Source of the DNA: Pseudomonadota bacterium
GTDB lineage: Bacteria; Pseudomonadota; Gammaproteobacteria; Pseudomonadales; Pseudohongiellaceae
NCBI GenBank assembly: GCA_027623555.1
Contig: JAQBSZ010000023.1
Coordinates: forward strand, 1 to 64,000
Direction of reading: 5' to 3'
DNA length: 64,000 bases
Shown: piece after piece, positions 31,607 through 41,103 of the stretch
Position numbering within the stretch: position 1 is the first letter of the stretch
Layout of the letters: every line of letters starts with the position of its first letter
Notes under the pieces: model-generated
The model's input: only the letters and a program-made list of their open reading frames with translations
Databases searched by the model: none
What the model was told of the DNA's origin: nothing
Position numbers and translations under genes: made by a program

Positions 31607-33529
31607 TTACAATTGCCGCTCACCGGGCGCCACAAATCGCTTGGCTCCCGCGGCTATTGAAACCACGATCCGACCTTGCTGATAGTGGTCGAGCTGGCGC
31701 TGTATGATGGGACCCAGTAATCTCTCCTCATCGGGTGTGGCTCGATTCAGAGCCAGACTTGCAGTCGTGGCGGCCTGCTCGAAGTCACCTGATGAAGCCT
31801 GAGCAGTCGCTAGTGTACTCAGTGACATGGCGTCGGGTTTGGGGAGAAGTTTCAATGCTAGGTTTGCCAGTTCGAGGGCTTCGCTGGGTCTGCGCTTGCT
31901 GGAATCAGGATGAGTTGCCAGTAGGTGCGCCGTGTCTTGAAGGACTAACGGTTCATTGGGGTTGAGAACTAAGGCGGAGCGGAAACTTACTAGCGCGTCG
32001 TCGAAATTACCCAGGTAGGACTGAGCGCGGCCCAATCGAAAAAATGCCGGTCCAAAACTTGGATCCAGCTCCGTGGCGCGTTTCAAATGAGGCACGGCTT
32101 CCGCGACCTGACTCGAGAAACCGAGGGCCGTGCCCAGATTGAGATGCCCGCGCGAATCATTCGGTGCGAGTTGGACATAGCGCCTCCAGTAAACGAGCGC
32201 CTCGTTATGTCGTCCCACATCCGTCAACGCGATGGCAAGCTTCTCCAGCAATGTGGTTTGCTCGGGCGAGAGCTCCAGCGCTTTCTGGAGTTGAGTCACT
32301 GCCTCGGGCAGCCGGCTAGCACGCCGATAATACTGCGCCAGGTCGATGTAGCCGTTGACGTCGGGCTCGAGTTCGACCAGCCGTTCCTGCCGTTCGATCA
32401 TCTTCAGCTCCAGGTGACGAGCAGTGCTCCGCCTAAGGCCTTTACTCTCAAGATCATTGCGGGGCATGACCTGGACCCACAAGTCTGCCATTTCGTTGGA
32501 TGACAGGGGGCCGAAGTTGATGTCTTGCGGTGGATCGTTGGGATTGTGCGGGTTGTCGGCGGAGTTGTCGTAGCTGAACTCCATCGACACGGTCGTGCCA
32601 CGGGGCAGGCTTAGCGGTTGCTTGAAGTGGAACTTTTCCTGCCGGTAGAAGTCCCATTTCTCGATCCTCACGAGCCACTGCTGGCTGCCGTCTGGCAGCG
32701 TGGCCCACGCCTTGATGTCCTTGCAGATGAAGTGGCAGTGAGGCAGGACGCTCAGAATTTCGATATCGTAGGGTAACTCGTAGCTGTCACTAGTCGTGAA
32801 CTTGGGATCACCCGCTCTGATGGGCAGCCAGCGCGAGCCGAGCCAGATCATCTGGGGACTCAGTTCGGGAGGCTCGTCGGCAAAGTAGAGCCCGATCTGG
32901 GGATCGATGACCTCCTCCAAACCCGATGGCATCAGGTGCAGCTGGACCACAAGATCGGCTTGGGCCGGGAGTCGCCAGGCGAGCCCTTCGGGTAACTCGG
33001 AGGCTCGCTTTCCTGGAACCCAATTTACGAAATGTCCGTCGGGATGAAACGCCGTTGTGTTGTCCATGCCCCCGAAGCCGGTTTCAGGTTTCTCCTGATC
33101 GCGTTGCCATGAGGCGTCACTCTCGTCAAGTAGAAACTCGGCGTGGTGGACTACTTCGCGGTTGTCTAGCCGCAGCTCGAGCGCGCGCACATAGCGATCG
33201 GACGCGGTCACGTTCGGAATCACGAAATTGCGGAATACGTCGGAACCCTCCGGCGGGAGCGAGTACGGCGTCGAGAGTTTCACGATCAGATCGGGCTCGC
33301 CGAGTTGCCAGCCGAGCGTCCGCTGAGGAGTTGGAGGATGCTGCAAAGCAGCGCCTGGTGATGTATCCTTCGCTTCTACCAACAAGGGGTCGCCGTCGAA
33401 CTTGAATATGTGATCTACCGAATTGGAGTTAGACAGACCTGCGCCGGTGATGATATTGCCGGTAGTTGCACATCCGGCCAGGATTATAGAAGTGCCAAGA
33501 GCGGTAATGAGTGGCCGAGTGGCTGACAT
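31607..33529 (-). CDS. Lipoprotein with PHM-like copper monooxygenase fold and TPR repeats
   Basis: The 640-residue protein has a lipobox (IILAGC, Cys20). A central region (about 75-340) resembles the copper type II ascorbate-dependent monooxygenase fold: the vicinal HH in VVHHAEFLLD, VVQLHLMPSGLEEV, and the H-x-H of LPHCHFICKD. From about residue 385 TPR repeats follow (YIDLAQYYRRASRLPEAVTQ, LEKLAIALTDVGRHNEALVY, AFFRLGRAQSYLGNFDDALV and more). Relatives often carry a cytochrome c domain first; here it is absent. Several predicted copper ligands differ from PHM, so activity is uncertain. The gene is visibly more GC-rich than its neighbours and follows an unrelated operon, suggesting lateral acquisition. 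Confidence 0.7.
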   Translation of the reverse strand: MSATRPLITALGTSIILAGCATTGNIITGAGLSNSNSVDHIFKFDGDPLLVEAKDTSPGAALQHPPTPQRTLGWQLGEPDLIVKLSTPYSLPPEGSDVFRNFVIPNVTASDRYVRALELRLDNREVVHHAEFLLDESDASWQRDQEKPETGFGGMDNTTAFHPDGHFVNWVPGKRASELPEGLAWRLPAQADLVVQLHLMPSGLEEVIDPQIGLYFADEPPELSPQMIWLGSRWLPIRAGDPKFTTSDSYELPYDIEILSVLPHCHFICKDIKAWATLPDGSQQWLVRIEKWDFYRQEKFHFKQPLSLPRGTTVSMEFSYDNSADNPHNPNDPPQDINFGPLSSNEMADLWVQVMPRNDLESKGLRRSTARHLELKMIERQERLVELEPDVNGYIDLAQYYRRASRLPEAVTQLQKALELSPEQTTLLEKLAIALTDVGRHNEALVYWRRYVQLAPNDSRGHLNLGTALGFSSQVAEAVPHLKRATELDPSFGPAFFRLGRAQSYLGNFDDALVSFRSALVLNPNEPLVLQDTAHLLATHPDSSKRRPSEALELANLALKLLPKPDAMSLSTLATAQASSGDFEQAATTASLALNRATPDEERLLGPIIQRQLDHYQQGRIVVSIAAGAKRFVAPGERQL

Positions 33530-33574
33530 GATTCGCTCCCCCTCATTGTTGGTATAATCAAGCCAAATTGTAAA

Positions 33575-34612
33575 TTAATTCCCGTCGCGAGACGACTGAC
33601 TCTCCCGTTCCCGCCGTTCCTCTTCCCGCGCACCCTGCAACATATTAGCCAGCGCATAATTGCCCTCGTGACAGGCAAACTCGTAAATCTCTCCGTCGGA
33701 ATAGTCGAAAATAATTTCCCGAGTGTAAGGGGCAGAGTACGTACCGGGATCATGCGAAGTGATCTGATAACGCAACTGTCTCTCACCGATGCGAGTAATG
33801 CGCTCAACATTTAGCTCGGCGCGGTTGTGGCTATACTCACTCCTGTCTGAAAAATTGCGCGTTTCTACTACCAGGGTGTCGCCGTCCCAGTAGCCGCGGG
33901 AATCGCCATGCCACAGCTCGATAGCCTCGGGCGCATGGGGCATGTCGGTGATGGGGATGATTCGAGCGTTATGCATCATTTCCTGCATGATCACGACATA
34001 GTCGCTGGACTGTATGATTTGCCAGTAGCTGTTGTAGCCGGAATCAAGATAGGGCACGCCGTTGCTGATGCAACGGTCATCCAAGCTCAGAGTGTCGTAG
34101 GAGTCTAGAGTCTCAAAACGCTCACCAGCGGCGGCCGAGTTATTTCTCAGTTGGGCCATGCGCTCGCGTCTGGCAATGCCCTCATCGGTAAGTGGAGGAT
34201 ATTTGCCATTGGGCGGATCGATAATCTGCGAAGTGCGGTTATGTATACTGCGTTCCGCCATCCAGAACTGATCGTAGTTACCGGTGGTGGGATCATTGGA
34301 TTTAACATCTCCGGATAAGGCTGATGTAATCACTGATTCGCCAAACAGGGCGTCATCGGTCTCTGCCGTAATTTCGCCAGCTCGCTGCGCAATAATCTGT
34401 ATTTCTTCCGCGGTGAGAAATTCCCGGCCTTCGAACAGGTCGGGTCGCTCCACAGGAGTGACGGTGTTGTTGGCCCACACGCCTTGGAAATCGGGCTGTC
34501 CGTCGCTAGTTCGTGATACCTGGTAACCAGATTGAGCGCACGCGGCGCTAGCGGTTACGAGCGTAAAAATACAGAGTATATAATGCGGGATTCGGCTCAC
34601 ATTGATTTTCAT
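33575..34612 (-). CDS. Secreted protein of the unnamed multi-copy family, paralogue 3
   Basis: This 345-residue protein is a recent paralogue of 16915-17952, with the same length, signal peptide and blocks: SDGQPDFQGVWANN, RTSQIIDPPNGKYPPL, DDRCISNGVPYLDSGYNSYW, HGDSRGYWDGDTLVVETRN and ACHEGNYALANMLQGAREE. Divergence is concentrated between residues 60 and 100 and at about 165-175, hinting that this part faces a ligand or partner. Its promoter region holds operator e (34676-34691) and a 23-bp block that recurs upstream of 44018. Function unknown; probably periplasmic. Confidence 0.8.
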   Translation of the reverse strand: MKINVSRIPHYILCIFTLVTASAACAQSGYQVSRTSDGQPDFQGVWANNTVTPVERPDLFEGREFLTAEEIQIIAQRAGEITAETDDALFGESVITSALSGDVKSNDPTTGNYDQFWMAERSIHNRTSQIIDPPNGKYPPLTDEGIARRERMAQLRNNSAAAGERFETLDSYDTLSLDDRCISNGVPYLDSGYNSYWQIIQSSDYVVIMQEMMHNARIIPITDMPHAPEAIELWHGDSRGYWDGDTLVVETRNFSDRSEYSHNRAELNVERITRIGERQLRYQITSHDPGTYSAPYTREIIFDYSDGEIYEFACHEGNYALANMLQGAREEERRERESQSSRDGN

Positions 34613-34675
34613 GGTGTTGTCTCATTGTCTAATTAGCTACGCTAATTTGGTTGATTTCGAGATGAAAATAACTTT

Positions 34676-34720
34676 GTATTCAATTGTATAAATAACTTGT
34701 AAAAATGTACATGTTTATTT
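34676..34720 (-). promoter_or_regulatory. Conserved promoter block with operator e
   Basis: The operator GTATTCAATTGTATAA (34676-34691) is followed by the 23-bp block TGTAAAAATGTACATGTTTATTT (34698-34720). On the minus strand the whole block matches 43809-43853 with the same spacing. It faces the secreted-protein gene starting at 34612 and may also influence the plus-strand gene at 34932. Confidence 0.6.
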
Positions 34721-34730
34721 AGTCTGTAGT

Positions 34731-34813
34731 TTAGCCAACTAGTCTTGTAAGGCATATCAGCGAATTATTACTGCGGCCTCTAATGTGGAAAACTGGTGAA
34801 AAAGAACCTGACG
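34731..34813 (-). pseudogene. Decayed 3' fragment of the FAD oxidoreductase gene
   Basis: Minus-strand translation gives RQVLFHQFSTLEAAVIIR, stop, YALQD, stop. This aligns with the C-terminus of the FAD enzyme at 19007-20311 (RVPFHRFSPLGAAMLIRW, YAFQD), with Trp and Tyr codons turned into stops. As in the first locus, it lies directly upstream of a secreted-family gene and an operator, so both loci descend from one duplicated segment. Only the tail survives here. Confidence 0.7.
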
Positions 34814-34931
34814 TATAGAAAGTAAATATACTGACCATTATAGATATCAGCATTAGCCGCAATGGACAAGCACAGCAGCACAATTGTTGTTAGTGAGTTG
34901 CTCAAAACCCTAGAAGTCAAGAGAGGTCAAA

Positions 34932-36125
34932 ATGATTAAAGGCAATAGCTCCCTGGTAGGACTCATAGCAAAGGCTGGATTGGCGGGGCTCATATTTTCA
35001 TTGTCATCTACAGGTGCAATGGCGCAAACCAATCCAATGGCACAGACTGAAGGGTCAATGGCAGAGACAGGCAAGCCAGCTGCGCATGCGGGTCAGCGGC
35101 CTATCAATAACTTACCGAATCCTTATGCCACACAGCGTGATTTTGGCACTTTGCCGGATGGTCGTGCCTGGGGTTCGGTCAGCGCGGTAGATATCGATAT
35201 TGACGGCGTGCACGTGTGGGCAGGAGATCGCTGCGGTACAAATCAATGTGCCACGACTCCGGATATCAAGCCTATTGTTAAACTCGACCCGAATGGGCGT
35301 GTTGTTGAGCAGTTCGGTGCCGGTCTAATGGTTTGGCCACATGGCATGGATGTGGATCATGAAGGCAATGTCTGGATTGCTGATGCGCGCGTTGCGAACC
35401 AAGATGAAATCAACGAAAACCCTGCGGCGGCGAATTTAGGCAGTGCAGTACTGAAGTTTAGTCCTGACGGTGAACTGCTGATGACCATCGGTACGCCAGG
35501 CGAGGTGGGTGATCCACCTACTCATCTTACTGACCCAAACGATGTTTTGATCGCGCCGAATGGCCGTATTTATATTGCTGAAACTCACAATTCTCAGTTT
35601 ACAAATGAACCTGGTCCTGATCCCAAGGATCGAATAACCATGTGGGAGCCAGATGGCACTTATATAGGTCACTTCGGTGAGTATGGTTGGGATGATGGCC
35701 AGTTCCGTACGCCACACGGTTTTGCAATGGATTCGCAGGGTCGTTTATTTGTTGCAGATCGTGGCAACAATCGTATTCAGATCTTTACCCAAGACGGAGA
35801 GTGGTTAGACACTTGGTACCAATTCAGTCGACCTTCTGGAATCTACATAGATCCTACTAATGACTTACTTTACGCCATTGATTCTGAATCTGATGAAAAC
35901 TACAACCCGGGAGGATGGAGAAAAGGACTGCGTGTGGGCAATGCGCGCAACGGCGAAGTCTTGTATTTTGTTTCCCCACATGAGTCCACAATTCGGCCGT
36001 CTGGTATGGGTGGTATTGGTGCTATGGGTGAAGGAGTTACTGCAGACAAAGATGGCAATGTTTATGCTGGAGATCTCGGAGTGTTTAAGGGCATGACCCG
36101 TTTCGTTCCAGTCTTGATCCCATAA
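34932..36125 (+). CDS. Secreted NHL-repeat beta-propeller, PAL-like
   Basis: The 397-residue protein has a signal peptide (STGAMAQ, about residue 32) and a six-bladed NHL propeller. Blades are visible in WPHGMDVDHEGNVWIADARV, DPNDVLIAPNGRIYIAETH, FRTPHGFAMDSQGRLFVADR (then GNNRIQIF) and RPSGIYIDPTNDLLYAID. This layout is that of peptidyl-hydroxyglycine amidating lyase (PAL) and related bacterial proteins. A catalytic role is possible but metal ligands cannot be assigned by eye. It is a close architectural relative of 55224-56417. It lies downstream of operator e and upstream of a serine hydrolase. Confidence 0.8.
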   Translation: MIKGNSSLVGLIAKAGLAGLIFSLSSTGAMAQTNPMAQTEGSMAETGKPAAHAGQRPINNLPNPYATQRDFGTLPDGRAWGSVSAVDIDIDGVHVWAGDRCGTNQCATTPDIKPIVKLDPNGRVVEQFGAGLMVWPHGMDVDHEGNVWIADARVANQDEINENPAAANLGSAVLKFSPDGELLMTIGTPGEVGDPPTHLTDPNDVLIAPNGRIYIAETHNSQFTNEPGPDPKDRITMWEPDGTYIGHFGEYGWDDGQFRTPHGFAMDSQGRLFVADRGNNRIQIFTQDGEWLDTWYQFSRPSGIYIDPTNDLLYAIDSESDENYNPGGWRKGLRVGNARNGEVLYFVSPHESTIRPSGMGGIGAMGEGVTADKDGNVYAGDLGVFKGMTRFVPVLIP

Positions 36126-36153
36126 CACTTAATCTTGTCATAAGAACGCGCAC

Positions 36154-36173
36154 GCCGGAGGATTTTGCCCGGC
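36154..36173 (+). terminator. Weak hairpin after the NHL gene
   Basis: GCCGG and CCGGC arms (5 bp, 10-nt loop) are followed by TTATTTC. The stem is short; it may serve as a weak terminator for the 34932-36125 gene. Confidence 0.3.
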
Positions 36174-36267
36174 TTATTTCTGTTTATGAGAATGTACAGA
36201 AGTTCTCTATTTTCAGATTTAAATTTAAGACGAACCCAAAAATGAAGAACTGCTTAGTGGAGAAAAA

Positions 36268-37539
36268 ATGAGAAATGCGAATTGTGTAATCGTCCTGTTG
36301 CTGCTTGCAACTAATACCGCATGGGCGCAATTTACAGAATCTGACTCACCCGACAGCACTGGCTTCGTGCTGGAACGTCTGGGCAGAATCGATGCGGTAA
36401 TCAATGCCGAAATTGCCAGCGGCAAGATTCCGGGTGCGGTTGCCCTGGTTGCCAGAAACGGCAAAATCGCTTATTTCAAAAGTTTCGGTTTTGCCGATAT
36501 CGAATCGCAAACACCGATGCAAAAAGACAACATGTTTCGCATTGCATCGATGACCAAGGCAATCACATCAGTGGGGGTGATGATCCTCTACGAGCGTGGA
36601 CTTTTCCAGCTGAACGACCCGGTTTCGAAGTACATTCCCGAGTATGCCGATATGAGGGTGGTATCGGAGGTGGATGCCAATGGTAACGTGTCTGCCACAG
36701 TCCCCGCAACTGCCGAAATCAAGATCATTGATCTGCTTACTCACTCATCTGGAATCAGTTATCCGTTTTATTCCACCAGTTTACAGAAGTCCTATGTAGA
36801 TGCCGGAATAATCGATGGAATGACCAGCAAGGACATTACCCTCGCTGCGCAGATGAGGCTACTGGCCGCGCAACCGCTGCTGTTCGAACCCGGTTCAGAA
36901 TACTCTTATGGCCTCAGTGTCGATCTGCTTGGATACCTGATCGAAGTGGTCAGCGGCAAACCACTGGACCAATTTTTTAACGAGGAAATATTCACTCAAT
37001 TGGGCATGCAGGACAGTTATTTTTACCTACCGAAAGCCAAGTTCGACCGTCTTGTCACACTCTATGCCGAGGTCGATGAAGCAGGACTGATCGTCTCGCG
37101 GGGAGATGAATCCAATATCATTCTCGACAACCCACGTTATCCGGTCGGAAATGGACAGACTTATTTTTCCGGTGGTGCAGGCCTGTCTTCCACGGCCTAT
37201 GATTACGCACGTTTTCTGCAAATGCTGCTGAACAACGGAGAACTGGATGGCTCGCGAATATTGAGTCGCAAGTCTGTGGAACTTATGCAAAGTGCTCGCA
37301 TCGATTCGGACGGCGATCAAATTCCTGATTTCGGTTTAGGTTTTGAAGTTATTAATGATCTTGGGAAGTCCGGTGAATTGGGCTCGATTGGCTCCTATTC
37401 CTGGGGTGGTGCATTCCTTACTGATTACTGGATCGATCCAAGCGAAAACCTGATCGCAGTATTTATGTCCCAGGTCCGCCCTAGCCAATCTGACATCCGC
37501 GTGAAATTCAACACGATGGTCTACCAGGCACTTGAGTGA
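36268..37539 (+). CDS. Secreted class C beta-lactamase-fold serine hydrolase
   Basis: The 423-residue protein has a signal peptide (NTAWAQ, about residue 21) and the fold of the beta-lactamase/EstB/DD-peptidase group. The nucleophile is S94 with K97 in ASMTKAIT, LLTHSSGISYP follows, and the C-terminal GSYSWGGAFLTDYWIDP replaces the KTG box. The YxN motif position reads EYSYGLS, with Tyr present but the Asn changed. An esterase or amidase acting on small molecules is more likely than true beta-lactamase activity. Its stop is immediately followed by the hydrolase gene at 37559, so the two are co-transcribed. Confidence 0.85.
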   Translation: MRNANCVIVLLLLATNTAWAQFTESDSPDSTGFVLERLGRIDAVINAEIASGKIPGAVALVARNGKIAYFKSFGFADIESQTPMQKDNMFRIASMTKAITSVGVMILYERGLFQLNDPVSKYIPEYADMRVVSEVDANGNVSATVPATAEIKIIDLLTHSSGISYPFYSTSLQKSYVDAGIIDGMTSKDITLAAQMRLLAAQPLLFEPGSEYSYGLSVDLLGYLIEVVSGKPLDQFFNEEIFTQLGMQDSYFYLPKAKFDRLVTLYAEVDEAGLIVSRGDESNIILDNPRYPVGNGQTYFSGGAGLSSTAYDYARFLQMLLNNGELDGSRILSRKSVELMQSARIDSDGDQIPDFGLGFEVINDLGKSGELGSIGSYSWGGAFLTDYWIDPSENLIAVFMSQVRPSQSDIRVKFNTMVYQALE

Positions 37540-37558
37540 GTTTGCAAAGGAATTACTC

Positions 37559-38536
37559 ATGTTCTTTCGAATACACAACTTTTCCCTCTTAGCGGTCGCG
37601 TTGCTTGTTACCGGCCTGATAAATGCACAGGACATCACCGAACGGGTTGACCATCGCTATGTTGACAACGACGGTGTGCGTATTCATTACGTCGTCATGG
37701 GCGACGGTCCGCTCATGGTCATGGTGCACGGTTATCCTGATTACTGGTACACCTGGCGCCATCAGATGGAAGCGCTGGCAGGTGATTATACCGTCGTCGC
37801 CATGGACACACGCGGCTACAATCTGAGTGACCAGCCGACCGAGGTGGAGAACTACGAACTGGAAATACTGGGAAACGATGTCGCGGCGGTTATTGAAGCC
37901 GAAGGCGAGGACAGCGCCATCATCGTTGGTCATGACTGGGGCGGCGGCATTGCCTGGTTTTTTGCCGCTCACCGGCCGGAGATGACCAATCAGCTTATCA
38001 TCTTCAACCTGCTTCACCCCAGGAACGTGGTGCGAGAGCTGGCCCGTCTCGAACAACAGCACGAGGCCTCGGCGTACGCGCGGGATTATCAGCAACCGAA
38101 CTCTGAAACACAGTGGAGGGGGGGCGAGCATTATGCCGCCAGGCTTGTATTAGACAAACAGACCTTTCAGGGCATATACCCGCTGACCTATCAGGACGTG
38201 CAGGACGCAGGCGAGGAGGAGGCGTATGCGCATTATTTCGAGGCCTTCAGTCGCAGCAGTGTCGAGGCCATGATGAACTACTACCGAGCGAACTGGCCCC
38301 GCCCACCCTATGATTCGGGCGCCTTCTTTGAGCTGTCCGAGGTGCAGGCACCGGTGCTGCAGTTTCACGGCTTGGCGGATGATGCCTTGTTGCCGGAAGG
38401 ACTTAACAACACCTGGGATCATCTGGCACAGGACTGGACGCTGGTCACCATGCCAGGCGTCAGCCACTGGCCACATCATGACAAACCCGACTTCGTCAGT
38501 GACATGATGAAAGCCTGGCTGAGCGTGTATCGGTGA
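37559..38536 (+). CDS. Secreted alpha/beta hydrolase, epoxide-hydrolase-like
   Basis: I take the ATG at 37559 (AAGGAA upstream), giving 325 residues with a signal peptide ending at LINAQD. The oxyanion motif is VHGYPDYWYTWRHQM. The nucleophile elbow GHDWGGGIAWFFA has Asp instead of Ser, as in epoxide hydrolases and haloalkane dehalogenases. The catalytic His is in GVSHWPHHDKPDF. A cap domain lies at about residues 165-260. The product would open epoxides (or dehalogenate) in the periplasm, unusual because most relatives are cytoplasmic. It follows the serine hydrolase by 20 bp. Confidence 0.88.
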   Translation: MFFRIHNFSLLAVALLVTGLINAQDITERVDHRYVDNDGVRIHYVVMGDGPLMVMVHGYPDYWYTWRHQMEALAGDYTVVAMDTRGYNLSDQPTEVENYELEILGNDVAAVIEAEGEDSAIIVGHDWGGGIAWFFAAHRPEMTNQLIIFNLLHPRNVVRELARLEQQHEASAYARDYQQPNSETQWRGGEHYAARLVLDKQTFQGIYPLTYQDVQDAGEEEAYAHYFEAFSRSSVEAMMNYYRANWPRPPYDSGAFFELSEVQAPVLQFHGLADDALLPEGLNNTWDHLAQDWTLVTMPGVSHWPHHDKPDFVSDMMKAWLSVYR

Positions 38537-38616
38537 TAACCCGAGTAGTCGTCATCTGATAGCAAATCACTATCAAACAAACGAAGCATTTTAGTGCAAT
38601 GTTGCATTTACATTGT

Positions 38617-38632
38617 TTATTCAGTTATATAA
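38617..38632. promoter_or_regulatory. Putative operator f
   Basis: TTATTCAGTTATATAA lies 226 bp upstream of the quinoprotein-cytochrome gene. The preceding 30 bases (AAGCATTTTA followed by CAAT) also resemble the sequence before operator d at 22936, extending the similarity to about 50 bp. Confidence 0.5.
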
Positions 38633-38857
38633 TGCCGTTCAAGGCAAAGTTATTCCAAAATTCTCGAATGGCAGGAACTGCTTGCAGCCTCCAATGCCAA
38701 TGGAAATATAGTTAGTAGTAGCGAACGACGCTATATGGTCGTTACAGACTACTCGCCGTTACGCTAGCATTTAGAAAGACTCCAGGCACAAAAAAGCTGG
38801 CTGCATCAGCGCAGAATATTAGTTCTTCAATTTATACTCACTGCAAGCGATACCTAA

Positions 38858-40971
38858 ATGAATAAGTACCAGGCCCTATTTGTAATTCTTTATGCATTTG
38901 CAAATTGCGTTTTTTCAGCTGCCTATGCTCAGAACACCTCAGCGGTAGCATTGCCTAGCTATACAAGTAGCCAGGCTCAACAAGGCGAGATTCTTTATCA
39001 ACAGACGTGTATCGCATGTCATGGCACCAACCTTGATAACGGCTCGTTCGCACCACCGATTACAGGTGATCTTTTTTATGGTGTATGGGGTGGGCGCTCT
39101 GTGGCTGAGCTGCTCCAATATATCAAGGAAAGTATGCCGCCAGGTTCACCGGAAAAATTGAGTGATTCAGCTTCGCTTGAACTTGTTTCATATATGTTTC
39201 AGGAGCATGGGATACCAGCGGGGCAGCAGGCTCTTTCTCTGGATTCAAATACACAGCTGTTGCCGATTCCAGCCAGTGGTTTGGTTGTCATAGAAACGAT
39301 TGAGATTCCACCGCCGCCAACAACAGTCGCTAATCCGCTTGACAACATTACCACAGTCACTGATGACACCTTGTCTGCTCCTCCCGCCGCCGACTGGCTA
39401 ATGTGGCGCCGCACCTATGATTCGCAGGGTTATAGTCCAGTAAATCAAATCTCCCGCAATAATGTGAAAGATTTACAAATGGTCTGGAGTTGGACCATGC
39501 CTGCCGGGCGCAATATCACCACGCCGTTAGTACGCGATGGTGTCATGTTTATGTACGGTGCTGGCAGCAATGTTTATGCCTTTGATGCGCAAACAGGTGA
39601 TGTGCTTTGGCGTTATCAGCTGGCATTGCAACCCCGTCCTTTTGGACCTCGCGCCATCTCAATTTACAAAGAAACAATCATTCTAACAACCGATCTCGGG
39701 CAGGTTATCGCACTGGCTATAAAAACCGGAGAAGTTGTGTGGAACAGTCTGGTTTTGAAGTCAGAAGAGTCAGAAGAGTCAGATGGAAGTTCTGCGTTTC
39801 CAATTTACTTCTCGGCTGGAACTTTAGTTGCAGATGGCAAGGTATTGGTAAGCACCTCAACGGCTGAGCGTTTTGAGAAAAATTTTATTGCTGCCCTTGA
39901 TGCAAATACTGGGGAGGAAATCTGGCGCTTTTACACAGTTGAGTCGCCGGGTGGAGAACGTGATACCTGGAACCGTGCCAGCGAAGATCAGCGCCAAGGA
40001 GCAGGCATGTACGTTCCTGCCAGCTATGATCCAGAGTTAAAGCTGATACTTTTGGCACCGGCAACTCATACAACGCGCCAGTATTGCGTGAATCCCAATA
40101 CGGCGCGACCAGCAATGATGGGCTGCACACAAATTCTACACTTGCTCTTGATATAGATACGGGAGAGCTGGTCTGGAGTTTTCAGCATTTCCCTAACGAC
40201 CAGTGGAACTACGATTGGGCCTATGAGCGAATTATTACCAGTGTTCCTGGTATGGGCTCGAGTCATAAAATGGTTGTTGCATCCGGCAAGCAAGCCATTT
40301 TTGAGACATTGAACATCGATGATGGTGACTATCAATTTTCCATCGACCCGGGTCTGCAGAATGTGATTAAGGCGATAGACCCGATAACCGGGGATAAGGA
40401 AATAGCCCAGGAGACATTCCCCACAGTCGATGAATTGCGCCTTGCCTGCCCCGATACCAACGGGGCCAGAACCTGGCGTCCTGCTGCACTCGACCCTGAT
40501 GTAAACATACTTTACATACCCTACAGGGAAGCCTGCATGAACATAGGCCCGCACCTACCCGGTTATGATGTATACAGTGGTTATGGTCGAAAAACTGTGC
40601 CACGGCCAGACAGTGACGGAAATTTTGGCGGTTTGCTTGCTCTGGATTTAAAAACCCGAGAGCCCTTGTGGACCCATCGCAAGCGAGCTATACCGAGTAC
40701 TGGTGTATTGGCAACTGCTGGTAATCTTTTATTTTATGGATCAACAGACCGTGTATTTACTGCTCACGATATTGCAGATGGCAATGAACTGTGGCGGGCT
40801 CGCCTCAACGGTATCCCTAGTGGCGCACCCATCAGTTTTTCAATCGCGGGCAAACAATATATCGGGGTTACTACCGGTGATAGAAATGAAGTTTACCGGC
40901 TGGATCCGAATGAAGAGCATAAAAACCCAAAGAATATCTCCGCGACAATTTGGGTGTTCGCCCTCCCATGA
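38858..40971 (+). pseudogene. Cytochrome c-PQQ dehydrogenase fusion, frameshifted
   Basis: The two frames together form one protein of about 704 residues. It has a signal peptide (SAAYAQ), a cytochrome c domain with C51/C54-H55 (TCIACHG), a linker, and a PQQ propeller starting WLMWRRTYDSQGYSPVNQ. The propeller breaks near 40050, where the frame shifts from KLILLAP to GTGNSYNAPVLRESQYG. It resumes to 40971 with WNYDWAYERI in the active-site region. Length and plan match the intact lipoprotein at 61530-63641. The shift may be a real inactivating mutation or a sequence error in a run of Ts. Many substitutions elsewhere are conservative, arguing for recent loss or error. If intact it would pass electrons intramolecularly to haem. 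Confidence 0.75.
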
Positions 40972-41103
40972 GGGGAGTTGTCTTTTATTTTTGTTGCCTC
41001 TGCTACGAGGTTAAGGGTGCTTAAGCAGTTTAGGCCACATTGAGAGTATGCAACAAGAAAATTGAATGATAGTTTAACAATCCAACACCGCAGGAGTATC
41101 GCT

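Noticed and set aside
39763-39783. Short GAAGAGTCA repeat within the quinoprotein gene
   Set aside because: It is only two to three 9-bp units coding Ser-Glu-Glu in a surface loop; trivial slippage.
40040-40090. Programmed ribosomal frameshift in the quinoprotein fusion
   Set aside because: No clear slippery heptamer followed by a hairpin is seen, and the family is normally a single frame; mutation or sequence error is simpler.
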